Assembly (NCBI GenBank): GCA_936450465.1
Contig: OW388291.1
Coordinates: 85,295,099 to 85,359,098, forward strand
Source: Gibbula magus
Taxonomy: Eukaryota > Mollusca > Gastropoda > Trochida > Trochidae
DNA: 64,000 bases
Direction: 5' to 3'
This document shows, piece after piece, positions 23,885-35,196 of this stretch. Under the pieces are notes generated by a model. The model had not been told where the DNA came from. It did not search any database and was given only the letters and a program-made list of their open reading frames with translations. The translations under genes and the position numbers were made by a program. Numbering within the stretch: the first letter of the stretch is position 1; the number at the start of each line of letters is the position of its first letter.

Positions 23885-24894
23885 GAATAACCTAATCATA
23901 TAAAATTTCCTCATTCAGTTCCACCTGTTCAGGTGTGAATTGTCCATTTTCACTTGTTGATAAAAATGGTGGCATGTTGAGACTGATGTTCTTCGTCGAA
24001 AACCTTTATCTGCTTTATCTAACACTATCTCCTTCTTCAAGTAAATCCCTTATACCACATAATTTAACAATTTCATTGCCTGACATGCATCCAGTGTATA
24101 AGGGCGATAAGAAAGTCATTGTACCATGTGGGGCTACGCCAATCAGAGATTTGATGGTTGTTCTGCTCTTGTAATTTGAATATGCTTGGCTATTCAATAA
24201 CATTGATGACGGGACTTGACATTTTTTTTCGGTACACAACTCGGGTTGAAGAATACTTTGGTTTAAAATCTTCAGGCATCAGAAAGTCTATTTGTTGCCT
24301 TGAAAGTCACAGTGGCATGCTTCCCAGAACAAAGTACAAGTATTCCGTTTTCTCCCAGCAAGGGATGTGTTATCACTAGCCTGCAGATAGTACATGCTTT
24401 TCATGTTTGATTCTGTTGACTGGATCCAATTGAAGAAAGCGATTACAACCTGATATGATATAAATCCAATATAAAACCTTATTTTGGAATCATCGTATGA
24501 GAAACGATTGATGCCAAAACGACTAACCTCCAATTTTTCTCTCAGCAATTGGTTTTCTGATTGATGTTTCTCATTTTCCTCACTACACGTTTTCAACATG
24601 TCTTGCAGTTCACAGACTTTGTCACCCTCAAATTATGTTGTGGTATCTGCAGTTTCAGGAAAAACAGCATCACATTCTCCATCTCCATGAGATCCTCAGT
24701 AGCACTGACTGATGTCTCTGGTATGTGTGTATTCAACTGTTGTCTGTTTGTAGCAAGTCCAGACCGTTTGTTTGCTTCTTTGGACCAATAAAATTTGATG
24801 GAATAGCTCCTGACCTCAACATTCGCTTGACAGGTGTCCATTTATAGTATGTTAGTTGAAATTGCTTGCTTCAGACAACTGAGGACTTGCTGAC
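23885..24894 (-). pseudogene. THAP/DDE transposase pseudogene, 3' exons (split from 59168-59363)
   Basis: Read on the minus strand, an acceptor at 24896-24895 opens with VSKSS and continues to KWTPVKRMLRSGAIPSNF, the C-terminal part of a THAP domain with its A[VI]P box. A zinc-ligand cysteine is replaced by a TGA stop and the following His by Gln. After a spacer come a coiled coil (ENEKHQSENQLLREKLEV), a helix-turn-helix of HTH_Tnp_4 type (FGINRFSYDDSKIRFYIGF), and DDE_Tnp_4-like blocks: LLNSQAYSNYKSRTTIKSLI, then LEEGDSV, then ADKGF, then LNMPPFL. Frameshifts occur near 24635, 24230 and 24022. The first catalytic Asp (DCTE in relatives) is deleted, leaving CTE. The third acidic residue is not found. 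THAP plus this DDE type is known from ISL2EU-like animal elements. Confident as a transposase, less so for superfamily. Confidence 0.85.
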
Positions 24895-25378
24895 CTACAT
24901 GAAAACAATAATTTAGATTAAACATTTGACATGTGAATTCAAACAAACTTCACATTTAAAAATGAATAAAAATGGCAGAGGCATAATACTTTCCTTTTTA
25001 GAAATACATTATTAACATTTTTCAATAATTTCAATAGGAAAACATAATGGTTTTGATGTCCAAAATAGCTTGATAATGATCAAGTTTTACCACAAGAAAC
25101 TGGCTGATACACTTGCTTGCGCTGACTAAATTATGATGGGCTAGCCTCTCTCCAATGTGAGTCTTATTTTGTAATTGAAGTGTACATTGTGTAATTTTCG
25201 ATCACTTAAATTAACAGATAATGCACCCTACCGTAAAAGGTGGAAATTGGGAACTTTTAAAAGCCCACTCTACTGAATAAGTAGTGAATGGTGATCGAAA
25301 ACAGGACAATGACAATGTTTATAGTCCACACACTTCAGTAGTCATCGTTAGAGTTTTTAAACTTATAGAATAAGACTA
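24895..25378 (-). other. Intron remnant of the THAP transposase gene, left of copy B
   Basis: AT-rich noncoding sequence between the splice acceptor (24896-24895, minus strand) and the insertion point of copy B. Together with 59041-59167 it would make an intron of about 611 bp without element B. Confidence 0.7.
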
Positions 25379-25389
25379 CCCAGCAAACA
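25379..25389 (+). repeat. Left terminal inverted repeat of copy B
   Basis: The sequence CCCAGCAAACA is the exact reverse complement of the right end at 59030-59040. It is preceded by TA and followed within 6 bases by the first ACGTTG word. Confidence 0.85.
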
Positions 25390-25965
25390 ATTTTACGTTG
25401 TCACAACGTTGTGACAACGTTGTCAGAAGGTGTCAGTAACGTTATTTTGCAACGTTGTTTGGACGTTATTTGTAGATTCCTTTTTACGTAATTATAACGT
25501 AATTTTGTAACGTTACAAAACCAACGTCCTGGCAACGTTAGTTTTGAAACGTTACAAAAACCAACGTCCTGGCAACGTCAGTTTTGTAACGTTATTTGGA
25601 CGTTATTTGTAGATTCCTTTTTACGTAATTATAACGTTATTTTGTAACGTTACAAAACCAACGTCCTGGCAACGTTAGTTTTGAAACGTTACAAAAACCA
25701 ACGTCCTGGTAACGTCAGTTTTGTAACGTTATTCGGACGTTATTTGTAGATTCCTTTTTACGTAATTATAACGTTATCTTGTAACGTTACACAATCAACG
25801 TCCTGGCAACGTTAGTTTTGTAACGTTACAAAATCAACGTCCTGGCAACGTTAGTTTTGTAACGTTACAAAACCAACGTCCTGTCAACGTTAGTTTTGTA
25901 ACGTTATTTGTAGATTCCTTTTTACGTAATTCTAACGTTAGTTTTGTAACGTTACAAAATCAACG
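25390..25965. repeat. Left subterminal array of B, 137-bp period
   Basis: This is the counterpart of 1-540. The GATTCC landmark recurs at about 25475, 25612, 25749 and 25913. The last interval is 164 bp rather than 137, so the last unit has been rearranged relative to copy A. Confidence 0.85.
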
Positions 25966-26400
25966 TTCTAGAAACGTTGTAAAACAACGTTCTCTCAACG
26001 TCGGAAACCAACATCCCAACAACGTTGGGAACCAACATTTCCTGAACCTTGAAAACCAACGTCCTCTCAACGTTGTAAACCAACGTCCCCTTAACGTTGT
26101 AAAACAACGTTCTCTCAACGTCGGAAACCAACATCCCAACAACGTTAGAAACCAACGTCCTCACAACATCGGAAACCAACGTCCCCTGAACGTTGGAAGC
26201 CAACATCCACTCAACGTTGTAAACCAACGTCCCCTGAACGTTGTAAACCAACGTTTTCTCAATGTCGGAAACCAACATCCCCACAACGTCAGAAACCAAC
26301 GTCCCCTGAACATCGGAAAACAATGTTTCTTTGGAACCGAACATGCCCTGAAAATAGAAAACCTACATCCCATTAATGTCAGAAACTAACTCCCCTGAAC
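25966..26400. repeat. Left subterminal array of B, 24-bp period
   Basis: This is the counterpart of 541-960. A 130-codon minus-strand frame (25952-26344) is again open, with only a few substitutions from the copy A version, as expected for a period divisible by three. Confidence 0.75.
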
Positions 26401-28504
26401 ACAGGAAACCTTTAAACTTGTATGAAATGTTTGCTTGCTAAGGTTTTGTTTTTGTAACATGTAACCTCATACATGTTTGTTTATCTACGATATTCAGTAC
26501 ATGTTTTGGTACTTATTCAACCATGTATTTTTCATTGAAAATTACCTCTTAGAATCCTACTTAAGGAATTGTTGAGTTAGCAATCTTGAACATTAGATTC
26601 TCTGAAGGATCAATTAAATGTCAGCGGTTTCTAATAGACAATTTGTAAATGAAAAACAAACCCAGTTAGGGCTATTTCACAAAAGTTTGATTTTCAAATT
26701 TCTTCAAACATTACATCAGTGATTAACGATCACCTAAGTATGATTTGTGAAAAGAGGGCCAAGGGCACTAGGATAATTGAACTTCAACTCATGCAAAAGA
26801 GACAAGACAAGTCAGAACCAAAAGTTTATTGCATCGCAGCGTAAATACATGTTGTGCACATTAATTTTTAATTTTTAAGCTTGACATGTTAAGTTGCAAT
26901 TTTGTTAACTGCATGCTTCTTTTCTCCACTAAACAAAGCAGCAGTACGGGACTGGAAGGTTTACAGTTGAATCACCATTTGGATCTTCATAATACCTGAA
27001 ATAAAAACAGAAATATAAATATTTCATCGATTAGCAATCAACCATTTGTGATGCGAATCTAAATCTAAAAAATAATTTGAAGTACTGACACAGGACAAAG
27101 GTGTAATAATGCCCGTGGCCTCAGATATCAAAGGGTACATCCATTGTGTTGTTGGGGGTCAAACATGCCAAACGTTATAAATAGTCTTATTTTATCGAGA
27201 AGTACCAACTGTTATCGAAAACAACCATTTTGATTGTACTCGACTTAGTATATTGACGATATGAAGGTTAAGGTATCGATTTCTGAATGAGTCGAACGTA
27301 ATTTTGGAATCTTTTTAAAACTAGACAAAATTGGGTTGATAATGTTCAATAGGTCATTCTGTGCATGTAAATAGGACGTGCACTTTCGGTTTCTGCACAT
27401 GCATATTAATGATGTTAATCGATTTTAATTGGAAACTAGTAAATATGGTATGTTTGCCGATTGGGGATGAATATGCAATTTGTTTGTATTGTTAACAGCA
27501 CATATGGCACATAATTGTGTTTTGGAACGTATTGAAGCCAAATAAAATTATGTTCCCTGCTCGAACTTTCAATCCAACCTTATTACCTTAACCGAATTTA
27601 CCACTTACGCCAATCAAAAAGAAGAAAATCCAAAAAGGTTAATCTATTACAAATGTAGAAGAAATGAACTTGTTTCCGTATTTGGGGTTAGTTTCATAGC
27701 CTCTTAGTTCAAATTATTTTACTTGTCTGACCTCTTCGTTCAAAATATTTCCATGGAAAGCAGAACATAACAGTGCCATAAGCAGATTCACTTGACATGG
27801 CCTTGTAATATCAAATGGTCACCTTCTGCATCATCTGTCTCGTCTATTTCATCGTCTGTATACTTAGGATCTGCATATTCACGCCTAATATTGCTTAGTT
27901 ATTCAGTAAATAGAGAATACTACACGAGGTCTCATTAGTTACGAATTATACGAAACGAGTGTCCTTCCGATTGTATCTGATCGAGCGAAAGCGAGGTCAG
28001 ATACCATAGGAAGGTCACGAGTTTCAGTGTAGGTGCACAATTGCTGCACATTTTCTGCATGGTCCTTTCGATCTTTCTAATTCAAATGGTGTAGACTAAA
28101 ATCCCCATATCATGACAGAAATTGTAAAATAATAAGTGATATTTGTTCTCTTCTTCTATAGTTATTTCATAGTTATATATAGCATACTTAAGGGGGTTCT
28201 TTACCATTGCTTCTGAGCATCCTCAGTTGTCAGATAAAGATAGACCTTGTACATGTAGTCACATGCACATGAAAACAATCATTGTATTATAATTGTGCAA
28301 CATAGTATTTGTTTTATTATAAAGAGATATATTTTGTTATTTTACTCTGTAATCTAGGTTAAAGGGGTTTGTAACAATTGCCCACGTACATCTTCAATTG
28401 TCAGATTTTCGCTCTCAGAACTTAATAGCATTGGTCAATGTTTCATCAACAGTGCGTTGTAAGAAACATTGAAAACTAGAAATATGTGCATGTGATGCAC
28501 TGTG
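26401..28504. other. Backbone of B collinear with 961-3107
   Basis: It holds the same truncated TTAA element (about 27122-27555), the ATGTCCCCCG-family fragment (about 27550-27780) and the hairpin (27905-28030), with small indels. No gene is seen. Confidence 0.6.
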
Positions 28505-28969
28505 ATGTCCCCCGCTCCAACTTTCAATCCAACCTAGTCATATTACCCTTATTTTTCACTTATGCTAAGCACTAAGTTCAATACTGCATTAATAACGAGA
28601 AATAAAAAAATCAGAATAGCCAAAGTAGCAATAGGCACCACTCTATCACTAGGTCTCTGCAAATACAAAGTTTGGTGAAACAATATTGAACGGTTTTGGA
28701 GATAGAGACCGGAAAAGGTCCCTACCCCCAATATGCACTAAGTTCAAATTGTTTCCATGGAAACCAGAACAAAAAAAATTCAGAATAACCAAAGTAGCAA
28801 AAGGCACCACTCCACCACTAGGTCTAACCACATACCAAGTTTCGTGAAAAAATATTGAACTGTTTTTGAGATATGGCCCGGAAAAGAAAGCATTTCGGAA
28901 TGACGGAATAACGGAATGACGGACGGAGGCGAAAACATTATGTCTCCCGAAAATATTTTCGGGGGACAT
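28505..28969. mobile_element. Short-TIR element with two ~170-bp units (B)
   Basis: This is the same insertion as 3108-3743 but 171 bp shorter, exactly one internal unit. The terminal hairpin has the arms TTATGTCTCCCG and CGGGGGACATAA. Confidence 0.75.
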
Positions 28970-29825
28970 AATCAAATTGCCTTTGGAATACTAATAAAGA
29001 AAGGTAATGGCATTATGGTTGTGTGAAATAGTTTATGTTTTATGGTAAAACAAAATTCTGCTCTTCAACCTTATAATGTAAAGATTAATTTTCCACCGAA
29101 GAGTTACCTCCCTTTGCCAATACTTTTCATAAAAATTCATTTTCAGCATTAAATTACTCATAACGTAGGTCCGTGACATATATTTTTTATCTTCGGTTAT
29201 TCTTCAGTGGCGAGTTTTCCACAAGTTATATTATGTTTGAATTATTTTTCATTTATTTTTATTCTTGAACAGGACTTTTCAAGTTATTTCTACAGAATCC
29301 ATTGTTGACATTATAGTTTATCATATAAAGGTTAATGAAAAAAAACATACAAATTTTAGAAATCACTTCTAATAACATTCCATTTATGAAAGAAAACAAC
29401 AATAAAGCTCTGAATGAGTGTCATTATTTTTAAAAAGTGACAAACAAGTTTGCCTTTTATTTTAGACATTACCACAAAAAAACTCATCATTTTGCACCAA
29501 AAAAGGTCCGTAACATGTACTTTTTCTTGTTTGAATCTCGAATAATACATATTCCGCTTGCATCATGCCAATTTACAGCAATTTTTCATGTATTTTGATT
29601 ATTGTTGGGAACCTCTTTAAGGGGAAACGGTCGTGCATATATTATAAGATTTTTCTCCCTTGCAAGTTAAAATTGCCAATTTCTCAAGGTTTAATAAAAT
29701 TATTATTCAAGTTAGCCTTGATACATATGCTTTTGGTTAAAATTTGTTGTTGAAATATATTTTTATCAAACAGCGATATATTCCCCAAGCAAATCTAAAT
29801 CTTGTGATTATATGACATACATATT
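28970..29825. other. Backbone of B collinear with 3744-4596
   Basis: AT-rich noncoding sequence without gene or new repeat. Confidence 0.5.
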
Positions 29826-29877
29826 AATGAGAACAGAAGATTTTCTGGATAACAACTTCTTTGATATAAAAAAACAC

Positions 29878-29911
29878 GACGTTTCGGAGTACATACTCAC
29901 TCCTTCATCAG
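29878..29911 (-). ncRNA. Hammerhead ribozyme-like core, left repeat of B
   Basis: Minus strand core identical to that at 5218-5251, with GTG after GTC so that stem I can form with CAC. Confidence 0.42.
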
Positions 29912-30411
29912 GTGGAATGTAAGGAACGCCCATGTGCTTGGGATTCACTCATCTAGAACTTCTATCTCCTGTCGGAGGAAATATCCGAGGAGAACCGAAC
30001 CAACCAAATCCAAGTATCCCTACCTTCCATCCACTCCTGTCGGAGCAAATGATCCGAGGAGTCCCCACCAATCAACACCTATCAGCTCCAATCACCATGC
30101 AAACACTTCAAAGCCACCCACATCAATTGGCCTCTCTTCCAATCAACTATAATTATTATTTGTTCAACAATTTCAATAAAGCCAACTGGACTCCCTCGAC
30201 TCATCATGTGTGTTTATTTACATCTTCAATAAAGCCTACAGGCCATTTTTTATCTACTCACTCCCCCTCATGTTTGTATTGTAAATCCTCACTGTATACC
30301 ATTCTCATGCTTCACCCCCATCATGTTTGTATAAGAAATCCCCACTGTATACCATTCTCATGCATGTTAATCTCCCTGATTGAGTTTCCTCACCATTGTT
30401 TTTGTTTGCTA

Positions 30412-30894
30412 AACTACCGGGCAAAAGATTTTATCATATGTAAGATTTTCAATTGCAAATATCTCATGTTTTCGATGTCATAATCCAAAACTGATAAGTA
30501 CAGGTGTTTAGTTAGCAGTCAAAGAATACTTCTACATTTAAAAATGAAATTTTAAATCTAATTTTGTTTTTAAATTATGTTTGATGATACACAATTGTTC
30601 ACCGACATATAAGACATATCCTATGTGAAAATAAATAAATGTGCCTGATTCTGCACACATTTACAACACTTTAAACAGGGTAGGGGTCATGTTGGTGTAA
30701 ATTTAATTCTTAACCCTTTCTTCATTACAAAAAGATATTTAAACTAAAAATTAACCACAGTCACCAACAAAGTCATCCAAACTACTGCAGATAAGTATTG
30801 TTGTATCGTGCCATAGTCAAATACATCTGATTTCTTTTAAATATTGAATTAATAGAAACAAACTTAGGTGAGTCCATTCTTTTGCCCGGTAGTT
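30412..30894. mobile_element. 483-bp TA-flanked MITE with 17-bp TIRs
   Basis: The ends are AACTACCGGGCAAAAGA and its exact reverse complement. TA flanks both sides (30410-30411, 30895-30896), and copy A carries the uninterrupted site GCTATATAAATG near 5175. The size, TA duplication and lack of coding capacity fit a Tc1/mariner-type MITE. Confidence 0.88.
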
Positions 30895-30935
30895 TATATA
30901 AATGTACCATATATTGTTATTTCCTTACATTCCAC

Positions 30936-30969
30936 CTGATGAAGGAGTGAGTATGTACTCCGAAACGTC
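30936..30969 (+). ncRNA. Hammerhead ribozyme-like core, right repeat of B
   Basis: CTGATGA at 30936-30942 and GAAACGTC at 30962-30969, with the same stem II and flanking CAC/GTG. All four copies in the window keep both core boxes unchanged. Confidence 0.42.
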
Positions 30970-31023
30970 GTGTATTTTCACACTAAAGAAGTTGTTATCC
31001 AGAAAATCGTCTTGTTCTTATGT

Positions 31024-32581
31024 ATACCACTTCTAAATGCCCTTCAAAGACCTTATACATATTTATGTTTAACAGAAAGCAATAAAATTTGTAAAATTCC
31101 AATTTTAAGTGTTAAAAGCTTGAAAATAACGATAAAATTGTATTTTTGTCTTGCAAAAACGTGTAACCATAACCCTTTTAATGAAATTAAGGCCCTCCAC
31201 TTTTGAAGCTATTATATATCAGTACAAAACATTTCAGTTTTCTAGAGCTTGTACTGTTTGTACTGAAGAAGAAGACAAACATAGTTTTAGGTCAAGACCC
31301 TTGTGGCCCATGTTTTGGGTAACGGTCACCAAATCTAAAATTTAGAATATTGGCAAATTTTGTTTGACCATCAATTCTTTGTTTTCAAGTCTCGACTTCT
31401 CTTTCTCAACAACCATTTCTCAAAGCACATGTTAGAAGAACTCACATAAAAAATGATTTCAGCTCTCTAGAGCCTAGAGTCTAGAGGACCAAATGAACAA
31501 ACTTTAGTCTTCATGTAACAATGATTTTATCCTGAAATGTTAGCTTCCTATATCTTTTTGTTTTGGAGTAGTCGTTAAAAGGTTTCAGGCAAAATCAGAG
31601 CTGCCTACCCTCCTTTCAAGTTAAGTGTAGATATATAGCTATTTTGGAGTATTTTGTAATTTTAAGGTGTACAACTCGATGAAGTTAGCATGGAACTGTT
31701 AGTTCCAAGATATCATGCTCTGGTTTGACAACAATAATCATTGTCTGACTTTGTTTACTTGGGTTAACTCTGGAATTAGGTTATAATTCAACTCTGTAAC
31801 AGTTCGGAACTTCATCACTCTATACATAAATTTATGAAATGAACTTTTTACATATTTCCAGAGAAGAGGTGTACAATTTGCAACATTGGTTTAAAATCAT
31901 ATTCTAAGACTGTCAAGTGTACAAAATACACCAAAAGTGTACAAGTAGGCAGCCCTGCAAAATGCTTGCCACGCCCATATGAGGGTTTCAGGACAAAATT
32001 AATAAATTTGTCTTCAACATATATACATTATAAACCTGTTAATCAGAAAATGTTTGTTTCTTATAGCTACAGCTTTCGGCGAACTAGTCGTTTAAAGGTT
32101 TTAGTGAACATGCCTGCCCGCCCATATTTAAGGGGACGTCAAGACCAAATAGACAATCTTTGATCCACAAACTGCGAGTTACCTCCCCACAAAACTTCAG
32201 CTTTGGGGGTGCAGTGGTTCTGGGGGACAAGTCGAAAATGTGAAAGCTTTGCGGACGATGACCCATGATGTATGTCTATCTTGCCTGATGAGCTAAACAT
32301 CCTTAGTAGATTGTATCATCTAAATGACTAATATGTAAATTAGAAAATGCAATATGTGGAATTAAATAAATACATATGACTCAATTTATTTTTAAATTGA
32401 CAATATACTGTTCAAAACATTTTTGTGCTCACTAAATGTCACCCATTAAACTGTCGGTGTAAATCTTACATTTTCTGTCCCGTGTCCACTTGCTTCAAAG
32501 ATGTTTTCTTGAAACTTGGGCCAAACAAGCGATAGCCTCATGATATTTGTTGACGCCATCCATCAACAGCGTGTCCATAAT
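31024..32581. other. Backbone of B collinear with 5308-7253
   Basis: No gene is seen. It lacks the 480 bp at 5485-5965 of copy A. It ends at ATAAT (32577-32581), the left target duplicate of the next insertion. Confidence 0.5.
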
Positions 32582-32689
32582 AGTCCAGTAGAAATTATGA
32601 AAAACCCGGACATTTTCGATAACAGACAAATTTTGTTTTTAAATGGTCCCTATGACAGTGCTGATGAACCATGAAAAACCCAACCAAAA

Positions 32690-33700
32690 TCAACCATTGG
32701 CAAAATGCATTTTCGGGGCAAAAACCTTAAAAAATGAAAGAAAATTGGAATAATTTATTTAAAAATTTATCTGCTGCATAAAATACATTTCTAGTGATTA
32801 AAACAATAGATCATATACCATTGCATACTTCTTTTGGTCAATGATGGTATTAGATGAACAAAATGTCTGTTTTGAGGTCAAAAACCTTAAAAAATGAAAG
32901 AAAATTGGAATAATTTTTTAAAAAGTACATTTGTTGCATAACACACTTTTGAGTTAATTAAAATGAAAGATTTTGCACCATTACATATTTCTAATGTTAA
33001 TTGATGCACTTAGCTGAACAACATGTTGTTTTTTTTGGTCAAAAACCTTGAAAAATGAAAGAAAATTGAAAATTTTCTTTAAAAATATATGTGTTGCATG
33101 ATGCACTGTAGTGGTGATTAGAATGGAATGTTTAGGATAACAAGCCAAATTTATGACAAAAAGTCCCCAAATGTGTTATTTTTCCATCAAAATCATTGGG
33201 ATTTTTTAATTGGGGGTAAAATCCTTTAAAAAAAGAGGACAAAATAGCAAAATATTTTGTGAAAATAATTCCATGTAGTACAACAAGACAATTTTATCAC
33301 TAAATGAACCTCAATTAGATACTTTTTCACTGAAGAAAATCTAACCAAAATCAATCTTTGGAATCTTGTCAGTTTGGGGTAACATCACCAAACATTACGA
33401 GAATATCGTAAAATAGTTTGTAAACAGAAATATTTTTAGCACATCAGGAACATTTTGGGATATATGAACCTACATGGGGCACTTATTCACCATTGAAACC
33501 TTACAAAATAAACTCAAAAGTGAAAGAATTGTTAAATATTTTGTTGAAGAATTACATTTAGAACAAGTCCATTTTATGGATAAGTGAACGCCAGAAGGGT
33601 ACTTATTAACAGTGGATTACCAAGCCAAAACCTTGAGAAAATTATAATATTTGAGTAAAATTACTCAAAAAAGATTTTAAAAAATAGTTAAGTGTTTTAA
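32690..33700. repeat. ~160-bp tandem satellite inside the 4.16-kb insertion
   Basis: The landmark AAAACCTTRAAAAATGAAAG recurs at 32721, 32881 and 33042, a period of 160-161 bp. More diverged units continue to about 33700. AT-rich and noncoding. Confidence 0.75.
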
Positions 33701-34254
33701 TGAACTTATTTCTTTAACATTTATAATTTAGGACTAATTAACATTATAAACTAAGGTGCTGTATCGCCTGTCAGAGCATCATACCTGTTCTGAAGACGCC
33801 AGATATAGGGGACAAATAAAAAATCTCTTAAAAATTGGTAGGAAAATGTTGTCTGATATACAGTTGTATCGGTCACTCTCCTCTGTATATATTTTATCAA
33901 ATGTGGTTCAATTTGTGGTGAAAGATAGTAAGGAAGAGATTCATATGCACATACTGCATGGACAGTGAGTTGCTGACAAATGTGATTATTGTTTTTAAGC
34001 CATTAGCACAGTTTTCCTGTTCAGTGTTCTAGGGATTGTCCTGAATTTGACTTTTGTTTGGTATTGTTAGGGATTGTAAATACCCGAAGAAATTATTTAT
34101 GGTATCTGACTGCAACTGCTTGTATTATCTTCACTAGGCTAAAAACCCTTGACGGTGGATTTGTCTAAGTGTGTTTCTTCAAGTACAGATTATTTATTAT
34201 TTCTAAGTTAGTATCATTATGGTGGGGAAATGTTTTTCAAGTTTGAAATAGTGT

Positions 34255-34560
34255 AACTTCTTTCCGGGATCCATCAAAACCTTATAGGCCTCGGATCAAG
34301 AGGTCGGGTTCAAATCTTGCCAGGGGCACGGCAACTTTGTCTGCAGTAGAGAACTGTTCTACACGCAGTAAGGTTTGGGTGCAATGCTACACTGAATTTC
34401 AGCGCAGTACCACCCATGGTTCGCTAGTTCCAACTGATGCTCTCAGGATTCACCGCAAGGAATAGCCACATGGCGTTGCGGGCTTTCTCCCTGCCAAAGC
34501 AGCAGTGATATAAGTGAAATACTCTTGAAAGCGGCGTTAAACCCCAACTCACCTCACCAC
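34255..34560 (+). mobile_element. tRNA-derived SINE
   Basis: A B-box-like GGGTTCAAATCTTGCC lies at 34306-34321, and the tail reads AAAGCGGCGTTAAACCCC followed by CAACTCACCTCACC. This type of ending is widespread in mollusc SINEs by my recollection. The A box is poorly preserved. It lies inside the B-only 4.16-kb insertion. Confidence 0.6.
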
Positions 34561-34970
34561 ACCTCAAATCCTTATACGTGGTGGCACGTGGTCCTGTGCA
34601 TAGCTCATGTGCACCGCTATCAGTGAAGTTCAGCAACAATGGGCGCGGCTTGCCGTATGGGTGGGTTACCCGCTTCATTGCTGAAGTAACTGAGAGTTTG
34701 AAGGGTGACTCCCTGCCCCACACTGAGACATGAGTGGAAAGATTTATGGTGTCACCCTGGATAAGTGACTTTATTCAACATGTGCCTCTGTTCACCCAGT
34801 GGGTACCTGGTCAGTGGTGTAAGATGTGGAGGAGGTAACCTTTAAGCGCTTTGCGGCAGCTCAGGTTAGACCAGGGTAATAATGTGACAACCATGCGCTT
34901 TGAGCATACCTTTATGGCGTGGATACTGCGCAATATAAATGCCACTATTATTATTATTATTACAATGTTT
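34561..34970 (+). mobile_element. Second SINE-like unit with GGGTACCTGG core and ATT tail
   Basis: The core GTTCACCCAGTGGGTACCTG (about 34791) is followed by TGTAAGATGTGGAGG, AAGCGCTTTG, CTCAGGTTAGACC and then CGCAATATAAATGCCACT with (ATT)n. The same core runs in reverse at 62520-62680. A related tail, GCGCGATATAAATATCCACT, is at about 39562. Promoter boxes are not clear. Confidence 0.55.
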
Positions 34971-35050
34971 AAGACTATGATAATTGTTCAAGAGCTCTCT
35001 AAGATCCGACAAACTCAGCACAGCACAAGGTCTCTTTGGTTGTTAGATTC

Positions 35051-35196
35051 ACAGGGGCGTGTATCGCTTAGAAACAGCGTTTAAAAGACATATACCTTAG
35101 TCCTATATAGACCCTACCCAATTATATAGTAATAGGGTAGGGTCTATATAGGTATAGGTTTTTCAAACGCTGTTTCTAAACGATACACGCCCCTGT
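35051..35196. mobile_element. 146-bp hairpin MITE with ACAGGGGCGTG ends
   Basis: The arms ACAGGGGCGTGTATCG and CGATACACGCCCCTGT pair, and pairing continues through AGAAACAGCGTTT and GACCCTACCC around a short AT loop. GTTAGATTC precedes it and GGTTAGATTC follows it, a likely target duplication with one extra base. CAGGGG-type ends are common in hAT MITEs, but the family is not certain. Confidence 0.7.

Larger units (their letters stand above)
29826..31023. mobile_element. Inverted-repeat element with hammerhead-like motifs (B), interrupted by a MITE
   Basis: This is the counterpart of 4597-5307. The body is split by the 483-bp TA-flanked MITE at 30412-30894, absent from copy A. A 183-codon plus frame (29932-30483) runs into the MITE and has no recognisable domain. 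Confidence 0.55.
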
